Source: Panopea generosa
Taxonomy: Eukaryota; Mollusca; Bivalvia; Adapedonta; Hiatellidae
Length of the DNA stretch: 64,000 nucleotides
NCBI GenBank assembly: GCA_029582155.1
Contig: CM055909.1
Coordinates: 44,018,967-44,082,966 of the forward strand
Direction of reading: 5' to 3'
The notes beneath the pieces were generated by a model. That model saw only the letters and a list, made by a program, of their open reading frames with translations. It made no database searches and was not told the DNA's origin. Shown here one piece after another: positions 35,801 to 50,800 of the stretch. A program made the position numbers and the translations under genes. How positions within the stretch are numbered: the stretch's first letter is position 1; the number at the start of each line of letters is the position of its first letter.

Positions 35801-38800
35801 TTAAATAGTTGATTGTTGATTGCTTGAATATTTAGCGTCATTTTTATGCCATCGAGGGCTAACAGATGATCTTTAACCTTCCTTGGATCTTGAAAGGTTA
35901 ACCAGTACTCCAGCATACCCCATCTCCGCCAGTAAGTAGCAACTTTCCCACTTGAATCAGCAGTGAGAGATGAATGATAATGAGACACAATGTCATATAT
36001 CAATCATCATGGAGACTGTTGTTGGGCGGGGATTCAAACTCACGAACCCTAGATTAATAGTCAGATGCCTTACCGACTAATCGGGCAAAATTGTACAGTA
36101 TTGTTATTACTGACACATGTAAACCATGTACAAGCTGAAAGACGTGAAAATTAATGTCTATCTCTATATATATTTTCATAGTATTCCGGTAATGAAAAGA
36201 TGGCGAATTTCAGATCAGATAAATTTCAGAGTCACATTATCAATTTAAACCATATTTACAGTTTTATAATATGTATGTAAATGTATTTCATTAATGATTT
36301 CATAAATATTATCATTACTACTCACAAAATCATCAATGAAATATTTTTACATACATATTCTGAAATTGTAAATACCGCTTACAATAGTTTGATAATGTGG
36401 CTCTGAAATTCACCTGGTGTTTCTCAGTATATATTTAACCCTTTACTTCATATAGATGCCTTTGCACACCTCTAATATAGATGCCTTTGGACACCATTAA
36501 TATAGAAGGGTTTTGATTATTGGTCAAATTATGTTTATATAAACTGACAGAGTGGAAAACAGTGCAGGAAGTGTTCAGATTGCTCGTTACGAGCAATTTG
36601 AACTCTATCTGCACTGTTTTCAAAGACCTTCTGAGATTGGTACGAGAAAATGCGTATCTATAAAGTAAAGGGTTAAGAGTTGCGACTCATTTTTGCGCTT
36701 GGCTCTGGATTTAAAATTGGCAGTAGGACAAATTCATTAAGGTTCATTGTAAGTATCACTTGCTAGTATTCATAGCGTAAAATTGTATTTCGCTTATTAA
36801 CGACCGATAGGACAGTAAGGTATAGTTGGTAGACTGTGAAAACTTAGAATCTAAGACATAGATGACTGCTGGTATGTTCTGTTTCTCACCTCCAGTAATG
36901 TGTCCACCAAATCTTTTTTCCTTAGTCTACTTCTTTGCGCCGCCTGTCTGTTACATTCGCGACGAAAATTTAACTTTGATTTTTCCTCTTCCGTCATCTA
37001 AAACACCAAAGTTACAATTTTGAACCTGAACTATGCATTTATACAGCATACATTATGAACTATGCACTATGCACTTTTACAACATGCATCATGAATTATG
37101 TATTTTACAGACTGATTGATCAAATATTTAGCATCATTTTTATGCCATAAAGTGCTAACAGATGATCAGTTAACCTAACCACTGTTTTCTGGGATCCTGA
37201 AACGTTAACCAGTACTCCGGCACACCCCATCTCAGCAAGTAACTGATAACTTTCTAACTTGAATCAGCGGTGAGAGACGAACGATGAGACACAAAGTCTT
37301 ATTTCAATCATCACAAAGACTGATGCCAGGTGGGGATCCAAACTCATGGCCCCTGGATTGATAGTCAAACGCGTGAACCTACTGAGCTAATTGGGCTGTA
37401 AATGTATTTAATAGTATTAACTATGTTTTTTACAGTATTTATAATATAAGTAAAAAGGATTCACTAAATCGCTGAGCTAATGTTGCCACCAAGCTAAAAT
37501 AAACTAAGCAAAATAATTGGATCATTTAGTAAACATAACTGTAGTGTATTCAATAAACCAACTTTAATTATACCTCTGTGGGCTCAGGCTGTTTAAACTC
37601 CACTGTCAAATCTTCCAGGCCTTGAGACCGCCGACGAGCGTATATCTTAGCACGCAACTCTTGTCGCAAAATGTCCAAGTTCCCTGTAGCAGATGATGTT
37701 GATGTAGTTGGTGATGGAAGCATATCGCTCAGGTCGCTGCCCGTAAGAGAGGACGAGGAATCTTGTGTTTCAAGTAATGATGGATTGAGAGAAAGGAGAC
37801 GTGACCTCTGTGTTGTCTTGTTCACAGAAATTTCTAAGGATGTAGGGGGTCGTAAAGGTTTCGGCACCGCCGCTGTACTGGTGACAGTCGATGCTACAGA
37901 AAATAATAGTTCATTAGTTACTGATAATATGTGTCAGATATAAAACGTATCGAGACTGAACACATCAAATGATTGATTGATTGAAAATTAAGAGTCGTTT
38001 GTATGCCATCGATGGCTTACAGATGATCAGTTAACTTAACCACTGTTTCCTGGGATCCTGAAAGGTTAACCAGTACTGGAGCATACCCCATCTCCTCAAG
38101 TAACTGATAACTTTTCCACTTGAATCAGAGGTGAGAGACAAAAGGAAATGAAACACAATTTCGTATATTAATCATCCTGGAGACTGTTGTCGGGCAGAGA
38201 TTCGAATTCATGAACCCTGGATTGATAGTCAGATGCCTTACCGACTATTAACCCATCAAATAATGTATTTAAAATGAAATGACTTGAAAATTATAAGTTA
38301 AAAGCGATACTGGATAAACGTTCTAATTTCTCAGCTCGGGGAGTATCAGCTTATCAGCTAGGGTGTCTTGACAGACCAAGATTATAAGAATCTTACATGG
38401 GTTTGTGGTCTGGATAGAAAATTCTGTCCCAGAGAGCCTCGTACCCACAAAACCAGTCATTCCAAGGGACAGACTTCTCTATCCGAACCTAAAAAGCCAT
38501 GAATGATTCTTTTTCTTGCAAACCAAACATATTCAATGATTATTTTAACTTAATTTATCAATATAGATTTTACAACGACTGCTTTTAAGAGGCTTCATTA
38601 TACGATTTACGTCATAATTATATTTTATACGCTACATCATCTAGATGGTTCCAATGCCACAGCGTGAGAATTTTATCTTGGCCCTAGGGTGAGACAGAAA
38701 TATCTTAAACCCTGGTAAAAATGCAAATATTCTTATCCAGTTTGCAAGAAAGCAAACATATAAATACAGCTTATAGACAGGAGTTATATACTCTACGACA

Positions 38801-41800
38801 GTGAGTCTCATTATCATTTGTCTCTCACCTCCAAGTCAAGTGGGGAAGTAATCATTTACTTGTTGAAATGTGTATACTCAAATACTGGTTAACCTGTCAT
38901 TTTCTAATAAAACAACTTAAAACTTTAATTTCTTTACAGATCAAGATAACAAGTAAATAAATAAAGTCGTCATTTCTTATAAAACAACTTAAAGCTGTAA
39001 TTTCTTGACAGATCAAGATAACAAGTAAAAGAATAGTCGTCATTTCTTTTTAAACAACTTAAAGCTGTAATTTCTTGACAGATCAAGATAGCAAGTAAAT
39101 GAATATACTCGTCATTTCTTGTTAAACAACTTAAAGCTGTAATTTCTTTACAGATCAAGATAGCAAGTAAATGAATACACTCGTCATTTCTTGTTAAACA
39201 ACTTTAAGCTGTAATTTCTTGACAGATCAAGATAACAAGTAAATGAACATAGCTGTCAGTTCTAATAAAACAACTTAAAGCTGTAATTTCTTGACAGATT
39301 AAAATAACACATGTTTCAAGAATATAGATGCCATTTCTAATAAACAACTTCAAGATTTACTGTTAATCTATAAAAACAGATAAAAATAAGATACAGGAAA
39401 ACCTGTCTTAAGCAGCCAGTAAAGGGAAGGAGCAAAACTGGCCTTTTAAGACAGAATGTTGCTTAATACACTTCATTCAGGCACCTTTAAAATTACAAAT
39501 ATTTGTATTCAGCTTTCAAGTTTTTACGGCTATAAGTGTATACAAACTACATTTATTGATAAAGAAATAAAGTGATGAATAAACAAGAGGCCCAAAATGA
39601 CCTGAATCGCTCTACTGGCAACAGATGTTACATGTAAAATATCTAAGGTCTAGGTCTTAAACTTTCAGAATGTTTAAAATTTCACTAAAAATGTGCATGT
39701 AAGCCCTGAGGTGGTAGCTCATCTGAGATCTTATATATCTGCTGTTTAAGTTTAATTAAGATTCAATGAAAAATGAAGGTGCTACTGCTCCTACAAGAAA
39801 AAGTTAATGGACGGACGGATGGACGACGGACAATTTACCACGACATACACCTTGCTGGCCTTTGATCAGTAGAGCTAAAAACTGTCATTTTTCACATAGA
39901 AACTTATATATTAAAAGTATATTGCATATGAATAAACTAGAGCTATCATTTATTGACAAAGCAAATTTCAAAATTAAATATTTATGAATGCTGCTGTCAT
40001 TATTGCCAAAAAACAACAACACACAGATAAAGACTATTGCTCCATTTTTACATGTATTACATACCTGGTGTCCGTTCAGTTACAGCTGACATTCTCCCTT
40101 TGCTATGATGGATGGTTGCATCACCCTGGGACACAGTCACCAAATGTTGGGAACCTGAGTTTGGGGACACTCCATGTTCACGCATGTGTATGTGTAGATC
40201 TATCTCATTGTACAACTTTCTTCCACAGAGTTCACAGTGAAACAGGCGAACAAGAGGCGGTGGAGGCAGACTGGAGCAAGATGATGTTGACTGATTCCTT
40301 GAACTTGGGGATGACCTAGACTTTGATGGTAATGACACATTTTCAGTAGGTCGCTTCCTAATCGATAGGTCTTGAGGACAATTTTGTGTTTCACTTATAT
40401 ACTTTTCAATTCTCGATGATACTAATGATGACATTGATGCTCTTGAAACATTATGTGAAGTGGTTGCCATGGTTCTTGCATCTGAATGTGCGTATGGCAT
40501 GTTTAGGGGTGGAGCCAGTGGTGACTTACTAGATGTGCAGGGTTGAGAATTAGATAAATATATGGATGATGTGGATGATGATGCAGTTGAAGATGATGAT
40601 TTAGATAATGCTGATGATGTTGATGATGACACTGTTACAGATAATGATGACAATGATGATGGTGCAGACGACGATGCTAATGATGGAATCTGAGCTTTCA
40701 TTAGAAGTGACAGACGGTCTTGAATTATTGGATTGTGCATGTGCATTTGTGAGAGTTCGTGTAATAACTTTTGTTCCGGAGTTGGATTTTCACTCTTTAC
40801 CAGCTGTGCATTTTTCATTCTATTGTGCAGCATTTTAGACATTTTCTCCTGTCGACGCCTTTCTTGTTCAGCAGCAAGCTCAAGAACAACTGTTGGAATT
40901 TGCGGAATTGATAAGCTTGGACTGCTATTTATGACAGTTTTTGGCAGATTTGCAGTGTTGTTTACACTGCTTTTTAGTTCATTTTTCACAGGTTGATTCA
41001 GACTTTCCACTGCAGGACAATCATTAGAACTGTTGTTGGGAGGACTGTCTTTCTTTGTCATATTCACTTGAGGTTGGTCAGGTATTACAATTGGACTTTT
41101 AATTTTATTAGGCTCTATTACATTATGAGTTGCTTTACCTTTAGAATCAAAGTCATGACCTATGTTACTTTGGAAGCTTAACACATTAAGCGGATGCTCC
41201 GGTGCTTGTATCTGATTTTTATTAAATGCCTGAGTTGGATTGAAGTTTGATTCAGTTGTTGGATGAATATCTGTCACAGATTTATTCTGTATAGCTCCTC
41301 TCTTTAAGTTTGCCAAAATTTCAATAGTTTCTAGTTCTTTTTGTCTATCTTCCTGTTCTAATCTTATTAGTTCCTTTTCTTTTTCTGCATTTCTAATATC
41401 ACTGCAAACAGCACTCAGAAAATTCAAATTCATTGCATTTGGTGACACATTTGTCTTCTGTCTCAACATTTCCTCCTTCTTGGGGGACTCCGAAGAAGAG
41501 AGTTCTGTGTCTGAAAAATCGGATAAGCGATTGTCACGAACTTCTCCCTCGGAGTAAAGGTAAGTCCGAGCATCAGAGTCTGTGGAATCGTTACTATCTT
41601 CTTTAATCATAGAGTAACCCGGTTCCAAATCAGCCATTTCTAAAATTTCAGTTTTTACTTTACTCAAATCTGTATTTATTTTTGTGTTATTATTTTCAAT
41701 GTCACTTTCTCTGTCTACAATCTCCTCCTTTATTTCTGCCTCGTCTTTTCGTTTATCATAAAAACTTCCATCCAGATTTGGTGGTCCCATGGGATGTAAC

Positions 41801-44800
41801 TTCATGTGCTGTTCGTATGTGTTTCGTCGGTGGAATGTTTTACCGCACGGCATGCATTTCATTCTGTTCTCCTGGCAACTAGTTTTTAAATGGCGTAGCA
41901 GACTACAACTTTGTGTAAATCTGTGATTACACACGTGGCACTCGTACAGGTGCGTCTCAATCGTATTATGAAGAGTCATGTGCGTTTTTAAAAGCATCAC
42001 ATTTGGAAACTTTTCCTTACAGACTCTGCACGATGTTTGATAAACGCGAGTCTTACGGGATCGTTTATGGAATGTATGAAGATCTAGATCAATATTCATT
42101 GGTCCGCTGAATTCATCATTTATGCTTTGTTTTTTCTTCCTTTCAACATACGCTTTGTTGTCCAGTTCTAAAAGCAAGGTATCCGGTTTTTGTTCATTAT
42201 CACTGGGTTCATCTTGGACAGGGTTTATTTGATCTAATTTCTCTGTTACACTAATGTGGTCTGTGCAGTACTCTTGTGTAATTAATGGAGGACTAAGGTT
42301 GGCTGGACTGGTTTGAGAATGTGATGTTGTTGGTGTATTGGCAGGAGATAAAACTGGCGGAAGACATGAGGAATCTTCCATTTTAATACGTACAGATAAA
42401 TCCAAAATGTCGTTCTTTTGCTCCAGCGTATCTGGCTCTATCTTCAACTCCTTCATTTTTTCCAATTGCATCATATGAATTCTTTCTTGTCGTAACAAAG
42501 TATATGTGTCTAGCATTTTCAGTTCAAAATTGACGTCTGCAACCTGTTGTTTCAGACTTGGTACTGATGGTTTTTCATGTACAACTTTATGTCTCATAAG
42601 GCTACTCCTGTGTATGAAAGATTTTTTACAAACACTACAAACATGAGGTCGAGGCAGCATATGTGTAGCTATATGCTTGTCCAGAGTCACTTGCCGAAAA
42701 AAAGATTTACCACAGATATCACAAAGGAAACAGTTATCTTTATGAATCAAAGCATGCATTCTCAGTTTTTGCTTCGTGGTATAAGTATTATCACAGGCAT
42801 GACAAACATACCGTTTAATCTTATCAGTGCCAATTATAAACTGAACAGGTGGGTCATTCAAATCTTTGTATATTTTCATGGTTTCATATAAATGCGGCAT
42901 CGTAGGTTCTGATTCAACATCAACCTGATTCACTGCTGCAACAACAGAACTGACCATTGAAGTATTTTCCAGAGATTGTTCTCCTTCTTGAGAGGTGTTT
43001 ACATGAGATTCATCATTTAAGTCTATCTCTGGGGATTCTTCACTGGTTTGAACATTTTGAGTTATTTGAGGTGCGATGTCTGTCACAAAATCCCTGAACG
43101 CTTTACTTAAAAGTTTTCTTTGTCGTAGTTTTTCACTATGGACCCGCATGTGAGAGTTTAAACTTTTTTGGAATTTAAAAACTTTCTTGCAGATGTCACA
43201 GTTGAAACTTGTTTGACCAGCATACCCAAGCACTTTCATTTGGTTTGCTTTTGCTTTCTTCAAAGACTGAAGCATTGGATTCTTTTTATGAACAGTCATA
43301 TGTAAAACTAGATGATGATTTGAGTGGAATAATCGAAGGCAGATTTCACACTTTGCTCTTTTACTCTTCTTTTTAATTTTTTGAGTTTGTTTGTTTATTT
43401 TATTGAACTTTTCAAGACCATCACATTTTGAATCCCTCTCAATTTGTTTACTGTCTAATGCAAATGTTTGATCTGAAAGGTCTGTGTCCTCATGCTTATC
43501 TATTGTGTCATCTTTTTCTTGCAATTTCAAGACCTTATTCTTTTCACTATTAAGATTTTCTGAACTTGTTCTTTTTTGTGACTTTTTCATTTTGTTATCA
43601 CATTTTTCAATTTCATTTTCAAACATCCCTATATTAGTCTCTTTAGTATCAAGTGCAGTTGTTGAAAAGTCTTTGCTTTTGTTTTGATTTTTTACGACTG
43701 CATCAGTCTCAGTTTCAATGAATCCTGTACCATCAGATTTAAATAAATTTGAATTAAACATTTCGATTGCTTTATTCTCATTGTTTACATTACTTTTATG
43801 AACTTGAACTTTGTTTTCAATTTCATCAACTATTTCATCCATTCTTTGTCTAACTTCATCTAAGCAGTTTGATTTATTTTCAGCTTTCTCCTCCTCATAG
43901 CTCAACTGATTTATTTGTGTCTCAGTCTTAAAATCTTTCTCATTAGAAGGTAGTCCACTGGAACATGATTCAATCACAGAAGTAAGTCTATTTTCCAGTT
44001 CATCATTGCTTTTTTGTAAATCATTACAAAATTCATTAATTCTTTCCTGGGTTACCATGTATTCTGTAACAGTTTTGTTAACTTCTTTCACTTCAACACA
44101 GTTTTCATCAGATCCTTCATGAAACTCTTTATTCATTACTTTTAATTCACCAGTTTCAAAATCAAGTTCAACTTCATCATCAAATTTATATTCTGGAAAT
44201 GGATTATTAACTTCAACAGTTTCTTCAACAACCGTTACTTCCTTCTCAACCTCGTCACTAGGAATAGTTTCAACATTTGAAGTTTCGTTTTTATTACTGT
44301 TTATCTCATGATCGTTGTTTCTTGCTGTATCTTCACAAGTCATGATAACATTATTTCTCAGAGACACTTTAACAGCTGCCTCAATATTAGTTGAAGCTTT
44401 CGACAACTCCTTTGATAAATTTTTATCTTCATTAATAACATGATTTTCAACACTTAATAACGGTGGGTCACTTGTATTTTTAAGTACATCTGTCCGACCT
44501 GGTGAACCAGTAACATGAGCAGATACCACATTTGGTATTGAAAGTTCATTGGGTTCATTTGTTTCCTTCGACACATTTATGTCTTTAATCACATCTTCCT
44601 CTTTCTTACTCACTTTTATTTTGTCACTTTCAGCATCCTTGGACAGCAATGAAACCTCCTCTTCATCGGACACTATGACAAGATCGTCAACTTGGATACT
44701 TGGATGAGACACATTTCCTATTGCTTCATAATGGCTTTTTGCACCGTCACCAGTCATTTTTTTAATATGCAATTGCTGCAATTGCTTTGTAGATATTTGA

Positions 44801-47800
44801 CTTTTGGGGCTGTTTTCGCGCACATGTTTTCGCAAATGTTTGTGAAGCAGAAATATTGCCATAAATGTTTTTGAACATGCATCACATTTAAACGGTTTCT
44901 CTCCACTGTGCTTTCTCTGATGTACAATTAAGTGATGACGATGCAAAAATCGACGATGACAAGTCTGACAGCCATACTGCCTTTCCTCAGAAGTTTTGTG
45001 CACTGTTGTATGCAATTTCATGGCTGCTTTTGTTTTAAACACCTTTGGACACTGTGGACATGGGAAGCCCTGAAGCTGCTCCATCTGAATATAGTTTTGT
45101 CCCCCTACCACATGGCTTCTGCCATCAGGAGTTCGTATAACGTAACGCTGGACCAAATTATCATTCCCTTTCATAAAAGCACTATGAATATTCGGTCCTG
45201 GCTGGTCAACCATCTTACCATGGTAAGCAGTTCTGTAATCTGATTGGCTAATACCATGTCCATTATTGGCACTAGTTGTTGGCTGGTTAACGCCACTTAC
45301 ACTAACTGTTGCCTGACTTTTGGTGTTGACTGAAGAGCTGTGAGGCCGGGGCGTGGTTATAGCGATTGGTTTGTGGACACCCTGGACTACAGCTACTGAA
45401 GAATTGGAGAGGGCCATGTGTGGCACAGAGATCCCTAGAGGACGTGATGTAACTGGAGCAACAGATGAAAATGGTCGTATTGATCTAGATGCATCTGCCA
45501 TGCCCATTCCTGAAAATATCAAAGAGAAAGCTTTATTTCTGCACAAAGGAAATTTAACATGTATTAATAGCATTTGATGGAAGCTAAAGTTGATTTGATA
45601 AAAACTCTGTTTTGAGCTGCCATATTTCAACTTTATAGCTGGGTCCGGTTGGCTCAGCCAGTACCGTGTCTGACTATCAATCCACAGAATTGTGAGTTTG
45701 AATCCCTGCCCAGCCAGCCTTCCTGATGATTGATATATGATATATGTGTCTCATTGTCATTCATTTCTCATCGCTGAAAGAAATCAATTACTTGTGGAGA
45801 TATGTATGCTCAAGTACTGGTTAATCTTCCAGGATCCCAGAAGAGAGTGGTTATGTTAACTGACCATCGTCTTAGCTCTCGATGGCATAAAAATTACATA
45901 AGCACTCAAACAAAACAAACTAATTTCATAATAACAACTGTTCAAAACAGATATTAATGAATTTGAATTAAATACATACCTCCTCCAAGAAGTCTTGATC
46001 TTGATTCTGATTGGCTAGATTTCTCATAATCTGGAGGCAATGTTGAATTTGATTGGTTTGAATTCAAAGCAGCCTGCAACAAGCTGTACTGTCCTGCTAC
46101 AGCTCTGGAATGACTTGAACTGGGTGGTGTTTGTGACAATTGCTGTGGTTGGTGGAGGACTTGTTGAGCATGTTGAGACAACATATATGATTGGCTGATG
46201 ACATTCTGATCAATAGATTTTGGTGTGCTGGGCTTTGAAAGATCTAAAGCTTCAGCTTGGCCAGATAGCCCCTGTGGATAATAAATTTACATATTTTTAT
46301 TAATCTATATTGTATTACAACAATTTTCAAAGATAATGTGAGAAAACAAGCCTCCTCCAATGTTTTTTTAAAAATCGATACTCTTATTTGAACAGGATGT
46401 TACTTTGATCTTTAACATATCATAAATGTGTAACTGCCTTTTTTTATTTGCGAGAACTTAATTATTTCGCTAAAATTGCAAACATGTTCACTGTCCAAAT
46501 GTTTACTATATCGGTAATCATGTCAGTCCAATGAAGACTCATTTCAAATAATTATAAATTCTGTTTAGATTTACCATTACAAAGTTTATAAACCATTTTT
46601 AGTACTTTTGTGTATTTTGTTAATAACTTCCAAATGTAATAAAGATTTTTTTTTCATAAATATAAAATTTGAACAGGAAGTTTATTAATATAACTAGACT
46701 GGTACACATATTCAAATTCTATTCAATTCACTATTTTTACACTTATCATTAAACAGAATCAGTGTAAGGTGTTTATATACATTGCATATGAAAATATTTG
46801 TATTGTATGAGTTATATTTATTTTATAATTATTAATAAAGTTCATGCAAATTTAAAGTGTTTTAAAGAACACTTCCTGTTATATTTTATTTATTTCACCG
46901 TAGATTGGTATATATAAAAGTGCAGGCCTAGAAAGTTTTAGGGGGTGTCTGTCTTATTTTAAAATTGTAAACAACCAAAAGTGCATTTTCAGTGGTTTTG
47001 TGTGTATTTTTCTCTATGTAAAACATACCCATTGCTTATGGAAATTTAAATTTAATCAGATTTCCCCCCCACCCCCAGGGGCCTGCAGTGTCTACACCAG
47101 TGTATTTCATATAAATAAAATAAAAACTTTTCATTTTGAGTAAAAATCTGATAAATAAGTTGAAATTTGGGACACACCATAGATTAATGATATGTCAATG
47201 CTTTATGGGTCGAATTTTTCTTTTAAATTTGACTATTAATTAACAAAGAAACAAAAATATGGCTATTACCATCTGCTTGCCATAACTCGACAAGTCCAGG
47301 GCAATATCCTGCTCATTAGCCCATTTCTGTCCAGTTACCATGGCAACAGAGTAATTGCCCTGTTTTCCTGACAGGTCAAGCACCTGCTCGCTACATACGC
47401 CACGTGGCGGTGTTTCCGTGCCAAGTCCATGCGTCCGGGCCTCAACCTCAGACACAGGTTTGGTGTACTGTGACGCGTTGTATTGTAAGTATTTCTTCAT
47501 ACTCTGTTAACATTGGTAATTTCACAAACTAATTGCGACAAACTGGTCTATCCCATGACTGCATATGTATTTTTTCTGTAAAGAGAGAAATATTTTGGTT
47601 ATAACTTCTGTGTTAATTTGATGAAAGATAAATGAAAACTGCCGAGTGCTAGAGAGCACACAACAAAATGTTTAACCTTTTACTTCAAATAGACGCGTTT
47701 GGACACCTCTAATATAGACGCCTTTGGGCACCTCTAATGTAGATGCCTTTGGACAACTCTAATATAGAAGGCTTTTGAATTAATGGGTGAATTATGCTTA

Positions 47801-50800
47801 TATTAACTGACAGAGTGGAAAACAGCGCAGGAAGTGTTCAGATTGCTTGTTACGAGCAATCTGAACTCTTCCTGCACTGTTTTCAAAGGCCTTCTGTGAT
47901 TGGTGCGGGAAAATGCTATCTATGGAGTAAAGAGTTAAAATGATTAACTAACATAAACAACAGAGCAACAAGGATAAATATATAACATAACAAAGATACC
48001 ACACCCTCAAAATTAGTTAAATAACCTAAACTACAATATAACACATAAATAACTATTTAAACTAGAAATATCACTGAAGGTGATGAATACCCCCAGATGG
48101 CATCCTGATACAGTTATTGCACCCTTTTGCTGCTGGCTTAGACACAGTGAACAAATTAGAGTTGCCAAACCCTTTTGTGAAGTGTCAATGAATTCCAGCA
48201 AATGGTTGCTGAGTAATAGCGACCCCCAAAAAATGTGTGAAAAAATTCAAAGGGCCATAATTCATTGAAAAATTATCACATGCAACATGCTGATAATATA
48301 CATAACAAGGCTTGGTACCAATCACTCTTGTGAAGTATCAATGAATTCCAGCCAATGGTTGCCGAGAAATAGCAACCACAAAAATATGTATGAAAAATTC
48401 AAAGGGCCATAACTCATTGAAATATCATTCTCAGGCAACATTAATATAAGCATTAGTCACATAAACATCCCATTAACATAAACAAGTGGCATAAATATTC
48501 CATTAGTATAAACAAGTCACATAAACACTCAATTAATATAAAAAAGTCACATAAATATTCCATTAAAATAAAAAAGTCTCATAAACACTCAATTGATATA
48601 AACAAGTCGTATAACTATTCCATTAATGTAAACTACAGTCACATAAACATTCCATTGATATAAACAAGTCACATAAGTATTCCATTAATATAAACAAGTC
48701 ACATTAATATTTCATTACTATAAACAAGTCACATAAATATTCCATTAATATAAACAACAGTCACATAAATATTACACAAATATAAACAACAGCCACCTAA
48801 ATATTACACTAATATAAACAACAGCCACATAAATATTCCATCATTACAAATAACAGCCACATAAATATTACACTTATATAAACAACAGCCACATAAATAT
48901 TCCATTAATATAAACAACAGCCGCATAAATATTCCATTGATATAAACAACAGCCACATAAATATTACACTAATATAAATAACAGCCACATAAATATTCCA
49001 TTAATATAAACAACAGCCACATAAATATTCCATTAATATAAACAACAGTCACATAAATATAACACTAATATAAACAACAGCCACATAAATATTTCATTAA
49101 TATAAACAACAGTCACATAAATATTCCACTAATACAAACAACCATCACATATTCCATTAATGTTAACAACAGTACAACAGCCACATAAATATTTAGATAA
49201 TCAACTACAGTACAACAGACGCATCAATATTCCATTAATATAAACAACAGTCACATAAATATTACACTTATATAAACAACAGTCACATAAATAATCCATT
49301 AATATAAACAAGTTACATAAATATTTCATCAATACAAACAACAGTCACATAAATATGCCATTAATATAAACAACAGCCACATAAATATTCCATTAATATT
49401 TACAAGTCACATAAATATTCAGTTAGTATAAACAAGTCATATAAATATTCAAATAATATATACAAAACTTATAAATATTCCATTAATATAAGCAACAGTC
49501 ACATAAATATTCAAATAATATATACAAAACACATAAATATTCCATTAATATAAACAACAGACACATAAATATTCCATTAATATAAACAACAGTAAAAAAG
49601 CCACATAAACATTCCATTAATATTAAAAAGTCACATAAATATTCTAATTATATAAACAAGTCACATAAATATTCAATTAATATAAACAAGTCACATAAAT
49701 ATTCAAATTATATAAACAAATCACATTAATATTCAATTAATATAAACAATGTCCACATAAATAATCTATTAATATTAACAAGTCACATAAAAATTCTAAT
49801 TATATAAACAAGTCACATAAATATTCAAATAATATAAACAAATCACATAAATATTCAATTAATATAAACAACATCCACATAAATAATCTATTAATATTAA
49901 CAAGTCACATAAATATTCCAATAATATAAACAACAGTTAAACAGCCACATAAATATTCAATTAATATAAACAAGTAACATAAACATTGAAATAATATAAA
50001 CAAGTCACATAAATATTCAATTAATATAAACAAGTCACATAAATATTCAATTAATATAAACAAGTAACATAAACATTGAAATAATAGAAACAAGTCACAT
50101 AAATATTCAATTAATATAAACAAGTCACATAAATATTCAATTAATATAAACAACAGTCACACATAAATATTCAAATAACTAATTACAGTATAACAGAGTG
50201 ATAAATATTTAAATAACATAAAACAGTTCAACATGCACGCAAACATATAAAATAGTAAATACAACATGTACCTCCGTAATGTACTTGTATCACAATTTAT
50301 CCATGTCCTCGGGCCACATCACAACATACTGTGTAAATATTTATAATCATTAGTATGTCTATCTCTGTTTTAAAAAAATCTATCTATAAATCCAGTGAAA
50401 ACTCTTTTTTTTCTATAAAAATGTAAACTAACATAAACAGTGACCACTTTATGTTGTTTTTAACCTTATGCATTAACACAATAAACCCATAATACGTGGT
50501 CAAAAACCACTTGTATAACAAAGTACATATACCGACAAGCACACGCTATAACGACAGTACTGTGTGTAGAGAATTATAAATACTTAAGTTAAAACTACAA
50601 CAACGAAGGGTTATACAAACATGTACATGCGGCATTATTATCGGTATATGGTATTCGACTACAGCAGGCGACACAGAAGGTTTTTAACAGCGCAGATCAG
50701 TTAATCAATAGAGCCGATATTGTGAAAACTGAATACACATTCCTCGGTTACTCACCACAGCAAGTGCTGGTATACAGATATACCTGGCTGACTCCAACAC

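Larger units (their letters stand above)
31066..36889 (-). other. Intron 6, rich in repeats
   Basis: This 5.8-kb intron splits the leucine zipper from the basic region. It holds the degenerate 32-kb array, the GA/poly-G tract, the 34-kb higher-order repeat, SINEs, an M5 and an M1 element. Between these (31,070-31,900 and 33,030-33,730) I see only AT-rich sequence. Confidence 0.7.

Noticed and set aside
40608-45577. Plus-strand frames opposite the zinc-finger exon
   Set aside because: Antisense shadows of a strongly coding minus-strand exon.
48440-50175. CRISPR-like repeat array
   Set aside because: Units are contiguous with no unique spacers, and the context is animal DNA.
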